Assembly (NCBI GenBank): GCA_964395715.1
Contig: CAYNAU010000006.1
Coordinates: forward strand, 92,160-156,159
From: Porticoccus sp964395715
Lineage (GTDB): Bacteria > Pseudomonadota > Gammaproteobacteria > Pseudomonadales > Porticoccaceae
DNA length: 64,000 bases
Direction: 5' to 3'
The position numbers and the translations under genes are program-made. Position 1 is the first letter of the stretch, and each line of letters begins with the position of its first letter. The notes below the pieces were generated by a model, which saw nothing but the letters and a program-made list of their open reading frames with translations, was not told the origin of the DNA and did not search any database. Of the stretch, positions 37,244-46,566 are shown one piece after another.

Positions 37244-38460
37244 TGATCCTGACCCCGCATCGCCAGTACCGGGTCAAGCGCCGCCGCCCGGCGTGCCGGG
37301 ATCAGGGAAAATATCAGCCCGGACAGTAATGCTGTGCCCACTGCGGCGGGAATGGACCACCAGGGTGGCGCCAGGGGAAATACCGGCCACAGCCTTGCCA
37401 ACACATTGACCACCACCCAGGCCACCACGATGCCGGCCACCGATCCCAGGCTCACCAACAGCAGGGACTCGCCAAGAAACAGCTGCCGCACCTGTCGGCT
37501 GCTACCGCCCAAAGCTTTGAGGAGGCCGATTTCCCTGCGCCGCTGGCTGACGGAAATCAGGCTGATGTTCATGATCAGAATCCCGGCCACCAGCAGGCTG
37601 ATGGCGGCAATGGCGGCAATGGCCAGCGTCAGGGTGGTGAGAATGTTGTTGAAGGCAGCGAGCATGGAGTCCTGACTGATCAGGGTGATATCGTCGTCCC
37701 CTTCGTGACGCTCCCGTATCACCGCCCGCACCCGATCCTCGACCTTGTCAAAATCGGCATTGCCGTCCAGCTCCATCAGCACCCGAAACAGACCCGGGGT
37801 ATTGAACATCTGCTCGGCGGTGCGCACCGGCACGATAATCATATCCCGCAGGTCCAGCCCCAGGGATTCCCCGCGTTCTTCCAGCACACCAATCACCCGC
37901 ATGCGGCGGTCGCCCACCCGCACCCATTCACCGATAGCCCGGCGATTGCCGAACAATTCTTTTTTCAGCTTGGAGCCGAGCACACAAACGGCCATGGCCT
38001 CGCTGCGGGCGCGCGCCGGCAGAATTTCGCCCTGGGCAACGTTCATCTTCCGCACCTGAAAAATCGCCGCCGTTGTCCCCAGCACAATCACTTCCCGCGA
38101 GCGACTGGATAGCGCCACCGAGGCAGTACCGGCAATCACCGGGGCCACCTCGCGTATCGCCGGTATACGTTCCAGTGCCAGGGCGTCTTCTAGGGTGAGA
38201 TCACGGGGGGCCGTGCCATAAATAGGTGGGGCGCCACCGGTGGTTTCCTTGCGCCCGGGAAGAATGATCAACAGCTGGTTGCCGAGGGCGGAAAATTCCC
38301 GATCCACGTAGCGGCGGGCTCCCTCTCCCAGACTGGTGAGCAGAATGACCGAAGCCACTCCCAACCCCACAGCCAGCAACAGCAGGCCAGTGCGCACCCG
38401 GTGGCGCAAAAACAGCTGGCTGTTAAAGCGCAGTTGATCCCGCAACAACATGGTTGTCAC
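37240..38460 (-). CDS. MacB-like ABC transporter permease (first of two)
   Basis: A 406-residue paralogue of the next permease with the same plan: an N-terminal helix (about 22-44), a periplasmic MacB_PCD domain, and C-terminal FtsX helices with SQRRREIGLLKALGGSSRQVRQL (positions about 305-327, key REIGLLKALG). It begins inside the ATPase gene (38-nt overlap). The GTG at 38460 has AAGGA at good spacing; an ATG at 38451 is the alternative. Unlike MacB itself, the ATPase is not fused, so this is the split-subunit type. Confidence 0.85.
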   Translation of the reverse strand: MTTMLLRDQLRFNSQLFLRHRVRTGLLLLAVGLGVASVILLTSLGEGARRYVDREFSALGNQLLIILPGRKETTGGAPPIYGTAPRDLTLEDALALERIPAIREVAPVIAGTASVALSSRSREVIVLGTTAAIFQVRKMNVAQGEILPARARSEAMAVCVLGSKLKKELFGNRRAIGEWVRVGDRRMRVIGVLEERGESLGLDLRDMIIVPVRTAEQMFNTPGLFRVLMELDGNADFDKVEDRVRAVIRERHEGDDDITLISQDSMLAAFNNILTTLTLAIAAIAAISLLVAGILIMNISLISVSQRRREIGLLKALGGSSRQVRQLFLGESLLLVSLGSVAGIVVAWVVVNVLARLWPVFPLAPPWWSIPAAVGTALLSGLIFSLIPARRAAALDPVLAMRGQDQ

Positions 38461-39127
38461 CGGTATCCTTCTCTATGCGCCCATCCACCATGCCGATGCG
38501 CCGTCGCGCCCGCTTTCCGAGGGCCATGTCGTGGGTCACCACCAGCAGGGTGATGCCCTCGCGATTGAGATTTTCCAGCACTTCCACCACCTCGTGGCCG
38601 GAGGCCTGATCGAGGTTTCCGGTGGGTTCGTCCGCCAGCAGAATGCGCGGTTTCATCACTATTGCCCGGGCAATGGCCACACGCTGCAGCTGACCACCGG
38701 AGAGCTGGTTGGGGCGGTGGCTGGCACGTTCTGCCAGGCCCACCTGCTCCAATACTTCAAGGGCACTCTGGCGTCGCTGTTTGGGGCCGATACCCGCCAG
38801 CATCATCGGCAGTTCGACGTTTTCCAGCGTGGTCAGGCGGTTGATGAGATGAAAAGCCTGAAAGATAAACCCGATATAGTCCGCTCGCAGGCGTGCCCGC
38901 GCTTCTTCGCCCAGGGTTTCTGTGGCAGTGCCGTCCAGGCTGTATCGGCCACTGTCCGGCCGGTCCAGCAACCCGACCATATTTAGCAGGGTGGACTTTC
39001 CCGACCCGGAGGGCCCCATCACCGACAGGTACTCGCCTGCGTTGATGGTGATATTGACGTCCTGCAGGGCACGTAATGGCGACTCACCCAACTGGTAGGT
39101 TTTATTGATGCCTTCCAGTTCAATCAT
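38423..39127 (-). CDS. ABC transporter ATP-binding protein (LolD/MacB type)
   Basis: A 234-residue nucleotide-binding subunit. Walker A GPSGSGKST is near 38-46, the Q-loop at FIFQAFHLI, the ABC signature LSGGQLQRVAIARA near 143-156, and Walker B ILLADEPTGNLD near 164-175. It powers the two downstream permeases. The start is the ATG at 39127, giving an 8-nt overlap with the upstream adaptor gene; longer upstream starts would run through that gene. Mechanotransmission-type exporters of this class push substrates from the periplasm or inner membrane outward. Confidence 0.9.
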   Translation of the reverse strand: MIELEGINKTYQLGESPLRALQDVNITINAGEYLSVMGPSGSGKSTLLNMVGLLDRPDSGRYSLDGTATETLGEEARARLRADYIGFIFQAFHLINRLTTLENVELPMMLAGIGPKQRRQSALEVLEQVGLAERASHRPNQLSGGQLQRVAIARAIVMKPRILLADEPTGNLDQASGHEVVEVLENLNREGITLLVVTHDMALGKRARRRIGMVDGRIEKDTGDNHVVAGSTAL

Positions 39128-40262
39128 TGGCTGAAGACCCAACCTTCGCCGTGGCCCCGGCCTCGACGCCGGAACTGCCGATATTGCTGACAATCTGATC
39201 GCCTTCCCTGAGGCCACTCAGCACTTCGGTATAACGCCAGTTGGCCAGCCCTTTCTCAATCGCCTGGCGCTGCAACACGCCATCGTTATCCAGCACCAGC
39301 ACAAACTTCTCGTCCACCACCAACTCGGAAGGGATGCGCAGGGCATCGTTGCCACTGTCGAGAATAATCTCCATATCGGCACTGTATCCGGCCAGCAGTT
39401 TTATCTCTTCAGGCAAGGCGGAGAGCTCGGCTTCCACTTCAACAGTGCGGGCCTGTTTTTCCTGGTCGAGGATATAGGGGGAAATGCGACGCACTTTGGC
39501 TGGAAAGATCATGTCCCGGAAAGCATCCAGCGTGACCCGAACGGGAAGGCCCACGGCGATGTCGGAGGCATCCACTTCGTCAATCGGCGCACTGATGTAA
39601 TGACAACCATCGGTGAGCAGGTCGATGGCGGGGGGCGTCATCACTCCCGGGGGTGAAGGGGTGGCATACTCACCCACCTCCCCGGTAACTTCGGCCACCG
39701 CACCGTCGAAAGGGGCTCTCAGGAAGGTCTGTTCAAGTAAGGCACTGGCGGTGGATACTGCCGCACCGGCCTGCGCGGCCCGGGCCTTTGCGGCTTCGCA
39801 ACTGGCGGAACTGGCCTCAGCCTTGGATTCCGCCAGATCTGCAGATTCTTCAGACACCAGGTTCTTTCGCGCCAGATTGGTGAGGCGTTTCGCCTCGCGC
39901 TGGTCGGACTCGGCGGCAATACAGATGCTCTGCTGCTCCCGCTGGGCTGAAAGCTCTGAAGCCTGCGCCACCTCCAATTGTGCTTCGCGGTCCTTGTTCC
40001 ACAACACCATCAGCAGTTGACCGGCCTTGACCTGATCACCCTCTTTCACCAGCAGTTGGTCAATGCGTCCACCGATGGACAGCGCCAGACGTGAGCGCTG
40101 ACAGGCTTTCACCGTGCCTGCCCGGGTATTGGCGACAGTGCGTTCAACGACTCCCCGCTCCACCGATGCCATCGTCACAATGACCGGTTGTGGTCGCGAC
40201 CAGTAATAAAAGAGTCCGGCGATGACAACCACTACCAGCAGAGTAACCAGCCACTTTCTCAT
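39120..40262 (-). CDS. HlyD/MacA-like periplasmic adaptor subunit
   Basis: A 380-residue membrane-fusion protein. An N-terminal membrane anchor (about 5-22) is followed by a lipoyl-like half-motif (CQRSRLALSIGGRIDQLLV), a long coiled-coil hairpin (about 75-165, rich in Ala/Glu) and the second lipoyl half (LRAPFDGAVAEVTGEVGEY), then a beta-barrel domain. It would link the ABC permeases to an outer-membrane channel. No TolC-like gene is present, so a genome-wide TolC probably serves. First gene of the four-gene overlapping operon. Confidence 0.85.
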   Translation of the reverse strand: MRKWLVTLLVVVVIAGLFYYWSRPQPVIVTMASVERGVVERTVANTRAGTVKACQRSRLALSIGGRIDQLLVKEGDQVKAGQLLMVLWNKDREAQLEVAQASELSAQREQQSICIAAESDQREAKRLTNLARKNLVSEESADLAESKAEASSASCEAAKARAAQAGAAVSTASALLEQTFLRAPFDGAVAEVTGEVGEYATPSPPGVMTPPAIDLLTDGCHYISAPIDEVDASDIAVGLPVRVTLDAFRDMIFPAKVRRISPYILDQEKQARTVEVEAELSALPEEIKLLAGYSADMEIILDSGNDALRIPSELVVDEKFVLVLDNDGVLQRQAIEKGLANWRYTEVLSGLREGDQIVSNIGSSGVEAGATAKVGSSAND

Positions 40263-40377
40263 TCAGCCATTCTCCCTGTCTCAATTACCCGATAATCGCT
40301 TTTATCATAGACGTTGAAAAGCCGGGGCCGCTTGATGTACACCAATTAGAGGCTTTTCTCCTCTCTATGCCAGGCAT

Positions 40378-40402
40378 AAAAAAACGGCCCGGAGGCCGTT
40401 TT
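40378..40402 (-). terminator. Terminator after the pyrD-pyrK fusion gene
   Basis: Ten-bp stem AAAAACGGCC / GGCCGTTTTT with a short loop and T run on the minus strand, 8 nt past the stop codon of the fused dihydroorotate dehydrogenase gene. Confidence 0.87.
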
Positions 40403-40409
40403 TATTCTG

Positions 40410-42050
40410 CTAGAGGCATCGGGTGGTGGCCGAGGCATCCATAAAGGGACCATCCACACAGAGCCGCCGACCGTCCGGCGCCGCACAGGCACCGCAGAGG
40501 CCGACCCCGCACTTGGTCAGGTAATCGATGGCGCTGTAAATGCGCGCATCACCGCAGAATTCCCGTTCTACCGCGATGGCGGCATGTACCATCGGTGCCG
40601 GGCCGCAGTTATAGAACATCACATCAGCACGCTCTTCCTCGGACAGCCCCTGCAGGTAATCCCGCAGCAACTCGGTAACAAAGCCATGATAGCCCTCGCT
40701 GCCATCGTCGGTGGCGATGTGCACCGGCGCGATCTTCCTGCACTCGTCGATGAAATAGAGTCGCTCCGCCGTCCGCGCCCCGGTGAAAATTTCGGTATTG
40801 GGAAAATCCCTGGCCAGCTGATACACGGCCGCCAGACCGGTACCGCCACTGACAGTAATAATTTTCGCGCCTTGCGGTGGGTCCACCGGAATACCGTGGG
40901 GGCCGCGCACGTAGGCTTCCGTTCCCGGCTGCAGGCTCATCAGGTCGTGGGTAAAAATTCCCACGTCGATCACGGCCAGGGAAAACGGGTCGTCAGTGAG
41001 CGCCGAGAACGGTTTTTCACCCAGACCCGGAATCCACAGGAACACGAACTCACCAGGCTTAAGATTAACCTTGCGGTCGAAGGTGAGAATACAGATGTCA
41101 TCACAGACCCGCTCGTTGGAAACCAGCGTCACCGGGCGGAACTGCATGTCCACGTCGTAGCGAATCTGACTCTCGGCGGCGTTACCGCGGCCGGCCATAT
41201 CCGCTGACAGGGTTTTGAAATACTGGCCCATTTCTTCAGTGGTCAGGCCAATCAGCGAGGAACCTACGCCAACAACCGCAGCACCCGCATCCTGATAGGC
41301 GCGCACATCGTCGGCACTACTGACTCCGCCACAACCGATGATCGGGCAGTCCACCACCTCGGCGACTTCGCGCACACATTTCAAACCGATGGGCAGTACA
41401 CCCTTACCGGACATGCCGCCGACGCCGTTGCTCAGCACCGGGTGGCCGTGGGCTGAGGTATAACCCGGCCCGACAGTATTGATGGCACAAAGGCCGTCAG
41501 CACCTCCAGCCACCGCCGCTTTGGCGATCTCGGCGATATTGTCGGTATTGGGCGTCAGCTTCGGGATGACTGGAATATTCACCGCGGCTTTCACCGCCGC
41601 AGTAATTTCACGCACCAGTTCCGGATCCTGACCCATGGCCATGCCGTAACCCTTGGCGTGGGGGCAGGACAGGTTCAGTTCCAGGCCATCGGATACCGGC
41701 GCCATGATCTTGGCCACCTCGACGAATTCCTCGACACTGCCGCCGAAAATGGAGGTCAGCAGGAAACGATCCTCCGGCACCCGCAGGGTCGCCAGCTGCG
41801 CGGCCAGCTGTTCAGCACCAGGATTGGTCAGTCCCACCGCGTTGACAAAACAACCGGGCGCGTACTGGCTGATCACCGGCTCCCGGTAGCCCGCCCTGGG
41901 CGCCAGACCGACACTCTTGGTGGTCATCACCCCCACTTCCGGCATGGTGTCAAAGATGCGCTGGATGATGGTGGTGGCGGTGGTGACGATTCCAGAGGGA
42001 ATGGTGAGCGGCGAGGTAATCTGCTTGGTAAAAAAAGGAATTTTCGACAT
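40410..42050 (-). CDS. Fused dihydroorotate dehydrogenase (class 1B-like PyrD) and PyrK-type electron-transfer domain
   Basis: A 546-residue two-domain protein. The first part (about 1-325) is a dihydroorotate-dehydrogenase barrel with the catalytic loop NLSCPHA; Cys as base is typical of class 1 enzymes. The second part (about 330-546) is a PyrK/ferredoxin-reductase-like module with an FAD domain, an NAD domain (VSGGTGLAAVYQLA) and a C-terminal [2Fe-2S] cluster (Cys514, 519, 522, 531; spacing x4, x2, x8). This would pass electrons to NAD+. These are normally separate subunits. ATG 42050 is chosen; the frame extends to 42083. Related oxidation of other dihydropyrimidines is possible. Confidence 0.8.
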   Translation of the reverse strand: MSKIPFFTKQITSPLTIPSGIVTTATTIIQRIFDTMPEVGVMTTKSVGLAPRAGYREPVISQYAPGCFVNAVGLTNPGAEQLAAQLATLRVPEDRFLLTSIFGGSVEEFVEVAKIMAPVSDGLELNLSCPHAKGYGMAMGQDPELVREITAAVKAAVNIPVIPKLTPNTDNIAEIAKAAVAGGADGLCAINTVGPGYTSAHGHPVLSNGVGGMSGKGVLPIGLKCVREVAEVVDCPIIGCGGVSSADDVRAYQDAGAAVVGVGSSLIGLTTEEMGQYFKTLSADMAGRGNAAESQIRYDVDMQFRPVTLVSNERVCDDICILTFDRKVNLKPGEFVFLWIPGLGEKPFSALTDDPFSLAVIDVGIFTHDLMSLQPGTEAYVRGPHGIPVDPPQGAKIITVSGGTGLAAVYQLARDFPNTEIFTGARTAERLYFIDECRKIAPVHIATDDGSEGYHGFVTELLRDYLQGLSEEERADVMFYNCGPAPMVHAAIAVEREFCGDARIYSAIDYLTKCGVGLCGACAAPDGRRLCVDGPFMDASATTRCL

Positions 42051-42168
42051 CGAGAAAGTCTGATCTAAACGGTTGGATGGCAAGGTGCGAAGGATAAACG
42101 TCTGCGGGGGTTAAATCCACTTAGATCACCCCCTTTGCACCTCTCTAACCCCTCTTGCTTTGCGCAAA

Positions 42169-42783
42169 TTATGTTCTTAATGGCCCCGAGTGAAACCGGA
42201 ATTCACCGTCTGGCGCTTCCACCAGCTCTTGCTCCTGCTCACGAAACACAGCAATTCGCTTCTCCACTTCTACTTCACCAGCGGCCTTGCGGGCCAGGGA
42301 GAGGTAATCCTTATAGTGGCGGCCTTCGGAGGTGAGTAGCGACAGGTAGAACTTCTGCAGCTCCGGGTCCAGGTGCGGCGCCAGCTTGGCGAAGCGCTCG
42401 CAGGAGCGGGCCTCGATAAAAGCACCGACAATCAGAGTGTCCACCAGCTTGGCGGGCTCATGGGTGCGCACTTTACTGCGCAAGCCTGCCGCGTAGCGGG
42501 CGGCATTGAGATTCTGGTAGTCGATACCGCGTTTTTTCATGATGGCTATGACCTGCTCGAAGTGGCGCATTTCCTCGCGGGCCAGGCGCGACATTTTGTT
42601 GAGCAGTTCGAAGTTGTCGATATAGCGGTAGATGAGGTTCAGCGCGGTGCTGGCGGCCTTTTTTTCGCAGTTGGCGTGGTCGATCAGCAACACGGCCTGA
42701 TTTTCGGGTTTGAGGGCTGTTTCAACCCAAAGGTCGGGGGTGGGGCACGGCAAAAACGCCTGGATTTCCTCCAGTGCTGACAT
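42169..42783 (-). CDS. miaE: tRNA-(ms2io6A37) hydroxylase MiaE
   Basis: Oxygen-dependent diiron enzyme that hydroxylates the isopentenyl group of ms2i6A at position 37 of tRNAs reading U-starting codons. It has 204 residues. The ferritin-like four-helix bundle shows the diiron ligands in DHANCEKKA (about 35-43), REEMRHFEQV (about 69-78), EARSCERF (about 126-133) and SEGRHYKDY (about 153-161). It is separated from the GST gene by 8 nt on the same strand. It adds to the tRNA-modification genes in this window. Confidence 0.92.
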   Translation of the reverse strand: MSALEEIQAFLPCPTPDLWVETALKPENQAVLLIDHANCEKKAASTALNLIYRYIDNFELLNKMSRLAREEMRHFEQVIAIMKKRGIDYQNLNAARYAAGLRSKVRTHEPAKLVDTLIVGAFIEARSCERFAKLAPHLDPELQKFYLSLLTSEGRHYKDYLSLARKAAGEVEVEKRIAVFREQEQELVEAPDGEFRFHSGPLRT

Positions 42784-42791
42784 GGTGTTGA

Positions 42792-43448
42792 CTACTCTCC
42801 GGACTGCTGGTTGAAAAAGGTTTGGCGCTCATTGAGGATACTTCTGTCCAGATCCGCAACAATTGGCCTGCTGGCGACGGTATCGTACCACTGCTGCAAC
42901 CCGGACACCGCACCCAGTACCGACCAGCCGTAGACCACCTGCATGGTTTTTTCTACAGGTCCCAGGGTGTGATAGGCGACGATATCGGCATAAGTGAAGT
43001 CACTGCCGGCCAGGTAAGGGTTGAAATGCACCAGGCGTCCAAATGCCCGCAGGCCTTTTTCCACCTGGGGCCTCACTGAATCCACCGTGCGCTGGGAATT
43101 GCTACCACCAAAAAACACCCCGTTGTACAGGCGCCGGGCCGGGAGTTCGATATAAAGCTCGCACACTTTCATCAATTCTCGCACCTTGGCCCGGGCGAAC
43201 GGGTCCGCGGGCAACAGCGGCACTTCCGGAGTGACGTCCTCGAGAAACTCCAGTATGACGGAGGTTTCACTGAGGAAACCCTCACGGGCTTCCAGGCAAG
43301 GCACCTTACCCATCGGGCTGATATCCAGGAACTGTGGCTCCTGACTGGGATAGGTGCGAATTTCCTCAAATTCAAAGCCCTTTTCCAGCAGGGCCAGCTT
43401 GACCATGTTGAAGTAGTTGCTGACATGAAACCCGTAGAGCTTGAGCAT
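42792..43448 (-). CDS. Glutathione S-transferase family protein
   Basis: A 218-residue cytosolic protein with an N-terminal thioredoxin-like domain (about 1-78; MLKLYGFHVSNYFNMVKLAL, cis-proline motif MGKVPCLE, then SETSVILEFLE) and an all-helical C-terminal domain. The glutathione-binding ES/ET motif is present (SETS). Substrate class cannot be assigned. It is the first gene of a possible GST-miaE pair and is divergent from acnB. Confidence 0.87.
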   Translation of the reverse strand: MLKLYGFHVSNYFNMVKLALLEKGFEFEEIRTYPSQEPQFLDISPMGKVPCLEAREGFLSETSVILEFLEDVTPEVPLLPADPFARAKVRELMKVCELYIELPARRLYNGVFFGGSNSQRTVDSVRPQVEKGLRAFGRLVHFNPYLAGSDFTYADIVAYHTLGPVEKTMQVVYGWSVLGAVSGLQQWYDTVASRPIVADLDRSILNERQTFFNQQSGE

Positions 43449-43553
43449 GACCCTTTCCCCTTGCTAAACGCCCGCCAGGGCTGATTCTTATGGCAGAAAG
43501 TGTAACAGAGAATTTACCCGGTGAATGGCGGTTATCCACTTTAGTCACGTTAC

Positions 43554-43581
43554 TTGGAGCACAGATTTGATGTACTATACT
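43554..43581 (+). promoter_or_regulatory. Candidate sigma-70 promoter for acnB
   Basis: TTGGAG, 16 nt, TATACT (4/6 and 5/6 matches), about 135 nt upstream of the acnB start. The leader after it contains a small hairpin (ATCGGTATG...TACCGAT, about 43633-43651) of unknown role. Confidence 0.45.
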
Positions 43582-43717
43582 GAGCCCTTGCCCGTGGCTC
43601 CTATTGTGGCCCAGCAGCCGAATACCCCCTCATCGGTATGTGTTACCGATAGACCCCGCCCAGAGGTGATCCCACTGCGTCGGGTAAACTCACAAGATTA
43701 AGAAGAGGATGCAAATC

Positions 43718-46327
43718 GTGCTTGAAGCCTATCGTCAACATGTTGCGGATCGTGCCGCACAAGGAATTCCCCCGAAACCCCTGACACCAGAATGGACTGC
43801 CGACCTGGTCGAATTGTTGAAAAATCCGCCCGCAGGCGAGGAAGAGTTCCTGCTGGACCTGATCGCCAACCGCGTCCCCCCGGGCGTTGACGAAGCAGCC
43901 TACGTGAAGGCCGGTTTCCTGAGTGCGGTAACCAAAGGCGAAGCCAATAGCCCCCTCATTGACCGTCTGGCTGCGGTCAAACTGCTGGGCAACATGCACG
44001 GCGGCTACAACGTGGCCACCCTGGTTGATCTGCTGGACGACGCCGAGCTGGCCGGTCAGGCAGCCGAGGAACTGAAAAACACCATTCTGGTGTTTGATGC
44101 ATTCCACGATGTGGCGGAAAAAGCCGATGCCGGCAACGCCAATGCCAAAGCCGTGCTGCAATCCTGGGCCGATGCCGAGTGGTTCACCCAGGAAGACGCA
44201 GTACCGGAAAGCATCAAGGCCGTCGTTTTCAAAGTGACCGGCGAAACCAACACTGATGACCTGTCTCCGGCTCCCGATGCCTGGTCCCGTCCCGACATCC
44301 CGCTGCATGCCCTGGCTGCCTATAAAATGGCCCGTGAAGGCCTGACTCCCGACGAGCCCGGCACCATCGGCCCGATGAAGCAGATCGAAGACATCAAATC
44401 CAAAGGTCTGCCGGTTGCCTTCGTCGGCGACGTGGTCGGTACCGGTTCTTCCCGGAAATCCGCCACCAACTCCGTACTCTGGTTCTTCGGTGAAGACATG
44501 CCCGGCGTACCCAACAAGCGCTCCGGCGGTATCTGCATCGGTGGCAAGGTAGCACCTATCTTCTTCAACACTATGGAAGATGCCGGCGCACTGGTCTTCG
44601 AAGCCCCCGTCGATGACATCAACATGGGCGACGTGATCGAAATCCGTCCTTACGACGGCAAAATTCTCAGCGAATCCGGCGCGGTACTGTCCGAGTTTGC
44701 CTTCAAGTCCGACGTCATCCTGGATGAAGTTCAGGCCGATGGCCGTATCAACCTGATCGTTGGCCGCGGCCTGACCCAGCGCGCTCGCGAGCACCTGGGC
44801 CTGTCAGCTTCCGACCTGTTCCGCCAGCCCGCCCAGCCTGCCGATACCGGCAAGGGTTATACCCTGGCCCAGAAAATGGTCGGCAAAGCCTGTGGTGTTG
44901 CAGGCGTTCGCCCCGGCACCTACTGCGAGCCGAAAATGACTACTGTGGGTTCACAGGACACCACTGGTCCGATGACCCGCGACGAGCTGAAAGATCTGGC
45001 CTGTCTGGGCTTCTCCGCCGACCTGGTGATGCAATCCTTCTGTCACACTGCTGCTTATCCCAAGCCTGTGGACATCGACACCCAGCACACCCTGCCCGAC
45101 TTCATCATGAACCGTGGCGGCGTGTCCCTGCGCCCTGGTGATGGCATCATTCACAGCTGGCTGAACCGCATGCTGCTGCCCGACACCGTGGGTACCGGTG
45201 GTGACTCCCACACCCGTTTCCCGATGGGTATTTCTTTCCCCGGCGGTTCAGGCCTGGTGGCCTTCGCGGCTGCTACCGGTGTGATGCCGTTGGATATGCC
45301 TGAGTCCGTACTGGTGCGCTTCAAGGGCGAAATGCAGCCCGGCATCACCCTGCGCGACCTGGTACACGCCATTCCCTACTACGGCATCAAGCAGGGCCTG
45401 CTGACCGTTGAGAAGAAAGGCAAGAAGAACTTCTTCTCCGGCCGCGTCCTGGAAATTGAAGGCCTCGACAACCTGACTGTTGAGCAGGCATTCGAGCTGT
45501 CCGATGCGTCCGCCGAGCGCTCAGCCGCCGGTTGTACCATCAAGCTCAGCGAAGCCTCCGTAGCCGAGTACCTGAAGTCCAACATCACCCTGCTGCGCTG
45601 GATGATTGCCGACGGTTACGGCGATGTTCGTACCCTTGAGCGCCGCGTACGCAAGATGGAAGAGTGGCTGGCCAACCCATCGCTGATGGAAGCCGATGCC
45701 GACGCCGAATACGCCGCTGTGGTTGAAATCGACCTGGCCGAAGTTAAAGAGCCCATCGTTTGCTGCCCGAACGACCCGGACGACGCCAAGTTGCTGTCTG
45801 AAGTCGCCGGCGACAAGGTTGACGAAGTTTTCATCGGCTCCTGTATGACCAACATCGGCCACTTCCGTGCCGCTGGTAAGCTGCTGAACGAAGCACCCGG
45901 TGTAAACACTCGCTTCTGGATCAGCCCGCCGACCCGTATGGACGAACATACCCTGATGGAAGAAGGCTACTACAACATTTACGGGAAAGTCGGTGCCCGC
46001 ACCGAAATGCCCGGCTGCTCCCTGTGTATGGGTAACCAGGCCCGGGTGAATGCTGGCAGCACTGTGCTGTCCACCTCCACCCGTAACTTCCCCAACCGCC
46101 TGGGCGATGGTGCAAACGTGTACCTGACCTCTGCCGAACTGGCGGCTGTGGGCGGTATTCTGGGCCGCCTGCCCACTCCCGCGGAGTACATGGAATACGC
46201 GAGCAAGGTCAACTCCATGTCCGGCGAGATTTATCGCTACATGAACTTCGACCAGATCGAGTCCTTCCAGAAAGCTGCCGACGAAGGCAAGCGCATTGCT
46301 GCTGCCCAAATCGTGGATGTTGCCTGA
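43718..46327 (+). CDS. acnB: Bifunctional aconitate hydratase 2 / 2-methylisocitrate dehydratase AcnB
   Basis: [4Fe-4S] TCA-cycle enzyme that converts citrate to isocitrate; also acts on 2-methylisocitrate. It has 869 residues from the chosen start (E. coli 865). It begins with HEAT-like repeats and has the swivelling domain N-terminal, the AcnB order. Cluster cysteines are in SCMTN and CSLCMGNQA near 710-775. I prefer the GTG at 43718 (protein begins LEAYRQHVADRAA, as in E. coli) since GAGG lies 9 nt before it; an ATG at 43709 sits too close to that site. A strong terminator follows. Confidence 0.97.
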   Translation: MLEAYRQHVADRAAQGIPPKPLTPEWTADLVELLKNPPAGEEEFLLDLIANRVPPGVDEAAYVKAGFLSAVTKGEANSPLIDRLAAVKLLGNMHGGYNVATLVDLLDDAELAGQAAEELKNTILVFDAFHDVAEKADAGNANAKAVLQSWADAEWFTQEDAVPESIKAVVFKVTGETNTDDLSPAPDAWSRPDIPLHALAAYKMAREGLTPDEPGTIGPMKQIEDIKSKGLPVAFVGDVVGTGSSRKSATNSVLWFFGEDMPGVPNKRSGGICIGGKVAPIFFNTMEDAGALVFEAPVDDINMGDVIEIRPYDGKILSESGAVLSEFAFKSDVILDEVQADGRINLIVGRGLTQRAREHLGLSASDLFRQPAQPADTGKGYTLAQKMVGKACGVAGVRPGTYCEPKMTTVGSQDTTGPMTRDELKDLACLGFSADLVMQSFCHTAAYPKPVDIDTQHTLPDFIMNRGGVSLRPGDGIIHSWLNRMLLPDTVGTGGDSHTRFPMGISFPGGSGLVAFAAATGVMPLDMPESVLVRFKGEMQPGITLRDLVHAIPYYGIKQGLLTVEKKGKKNFFSGRVLEIEGLDNLTVEQAFELSDASAERSAAGCTIKLSEASVAEYLKSNITLLRWMIADGYGDVRTLERRVRKMEEWLANPSLMEADADAEYAAVVEIDLAEVKEPIVCCPNDPDDAKLLSEVAGDKVDEVFIGSCMTNIGHFRAAGKLLNEAPGVNTRFWISPPTRMDEHTLMEEGYYNIYGKVGARTEMPGCSLCMGNQARVNAGSTVLSTSTRNFPNRLGDGANVYLTSAELAAVGGILGRLPTPAEYMEYASKVNSMSGEIYRYMNFDQIESFQKAADEGKRIAAAQIVDVA

Positions 46328-46350
46328 TCTCCTTGCTCAAGCAGCAAAAC

Positions 46351-46381
46351 AAAAAAAGCCCCGCAGAGCGGGGCTTTTTTT
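46351..46381 (+). terminator. Rho-independent terminator of acnB
   Basis: A 14-bp stem (A-run then GCCCCGC / GCGGGGC then T-run) with a 3-nt loop, 23 nt after the acnB stop. Confidence 0.92.
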
Positions 46382-46566
46382 ATGTCCAGACTTATATTCA
46401 ACCTGCTCCCTGGTTTGTATCACAGCCTACATTTTGGCCGGAAACCCGAAGAATTGCCGAAAAACGTCAATCTTTTGTCTAACAGGTTTTAGGTTGCCTA
46501 TTCTAATCTGCTATGCATAAACTGGCATCCACTCATGCAGTAACAAATAGATGATGGCAGGTGCCT

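Noticed and set aside
43643..44794. Minus-strand open frame opposite acnB (over 380 codons)
   Set aside because: Overlaps an unmistakable aconitase B; translation has no family features.
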